A stretch of DNA of 64,000 nt from Paraliobacillus sp044383835 (GTDB lineage: Bacteria > Bacillota > Bacilli > Bacillales > Amphibacillaceae), in contig NZ_JBISEP010000012.1 in NCBI RefSeq assembly GCF_044383835.1, forward strand, positions 7,510 to 71,509. The letters are read 5' to 3'. Positions 63,926-64,000 of this stretch are shown here, piece by piece (the stretch's first letter is position 1; each line of letters begins with the position of its first letter). The notes beneath the pieces are model-generated. The model saw nothing but the letters and a program-made list of their open reading frames with translations. It had not been told where the DNA came from and searched no databases. The translations under genes were made by a program, and so were the position numbers.

Positions 63926-64000
63926 TGCCGCACCCCAAAAGTTAGAGTGAAAATCTGACTTTTGGGGTGTTTTTATATGGCTAAATATAGTTATGAATTT
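63924..64000 (+). mobile_element. Left end of an IS3-family (IS150-like) element
   Basis: CACCCCAAAAGTTAGA (63931-63946) and TCTGACTTTTGGGGTG (63954-63969) form the inverted end structure. An ATG at 63977 begins MAKYSYEF, the start seen in IS150-group OrfA transposases, and runs off the window. The left boundary is about 63924-63926. Confidence 0.75.

Overview
The window is low-GC Firmicute DNA with strong AGGAGG-type ribosome binding sites, frequent TTG and GTG starts, PyrR-, Zur- and cre-type sites, and comQ/comX. This points to the Bacillaceae, probably a salt- or soil-living relative of Gracilibacillus, Oceanobacillus or Virgibacillus. The genus is a guess from gene content. No tRNA, rRNA or CRISPR array was seen.

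Layout. (1) 2-493: 3' end of a PTS EIICB gene. (2) 706-8363: a complete four-gene Wadjet anti-plasmid system in the order jetD-jetA-jetB-jetC, with overlapping genes. (3) 8409-12136: a secreted protein with three internal repeats, divergent from a response regulator / sensor kinase / double-PepSY operon (YkoGHI-like). (4) 12.2-12.4 kb: a relic of a PTS EIIB domain that still carries a copy of the first gene's terminator. (5) 12.5-41.9 kb: a large one-strand carbohydrate locus. It holds a LacI-type regulator, two GH35 genes (the second frameshifted), two binding proteins, two pairs of ABC permeases, a beta-propeller/YIP1 protein, a DUF5696 protein, two glucoamylase-like (GH144-type) proteins, a GH3 beta-glucosidase, a GH94 protein resembling 1,2-beta-oligoglucan phosphorylase, a GH13 alpha-glucosidase and an esterase. 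The GH3 + GH94 + GH144-like set points to beta-1,2-glucan (sophoro-oligosaccharide or periplasmic glucan) use. An identical 14-bp palindrome occurs at three places in this locus and is the best candidate operator. (6) 42.1-43.5 kb: an extragenic repeat, then a DUF2089 regulator with two small membrane proteins. (7) 43.6-45.1 kb: a Zur-type promoter, the zinc-independent S14 gene and a zinc-binding lipoprotein. (8) 45.2-48.0 kb: a PyrR-type attenuator followed by codB-codA. (9) 48.1-52.7 kb, minus strand: ECF sigma factor, membrane protein, ABC ATPase and two permeases, bracketed by two copies of one terminator. (10) 53.4-57.6 kb: an EamA exporter, then mnmH and selD, and a glycine-betaine-type binding protein that appears to start at ATT. 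(11) 57.7-60.0 kb: a 37-residue gene, a seven-copy 52-bp tandem repeat, a NERD protein and two very small membrane proteins. (12) 60.1-60.9 kb: an IS200/IS605-type element with a frameshifted transposase. (13) 61.2-64.0 kb: comQ-comX-comP, with comP frameshifted and cut by the left end of an IS3-type element at the window edge.

How it fits together. The core of the window is an island for taking up and breaking down a glucan under one local regulator. Uptake has no ATPase of its own, so a shared MsmX-type ATPase elsewhere is implied. The flanks are accessory: anti-plasmid defence at one end and a decaying quorum-sensing locus full of insertion sequences at the other. Assignments rest on motifs and remembered family features. 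No database search was possible.
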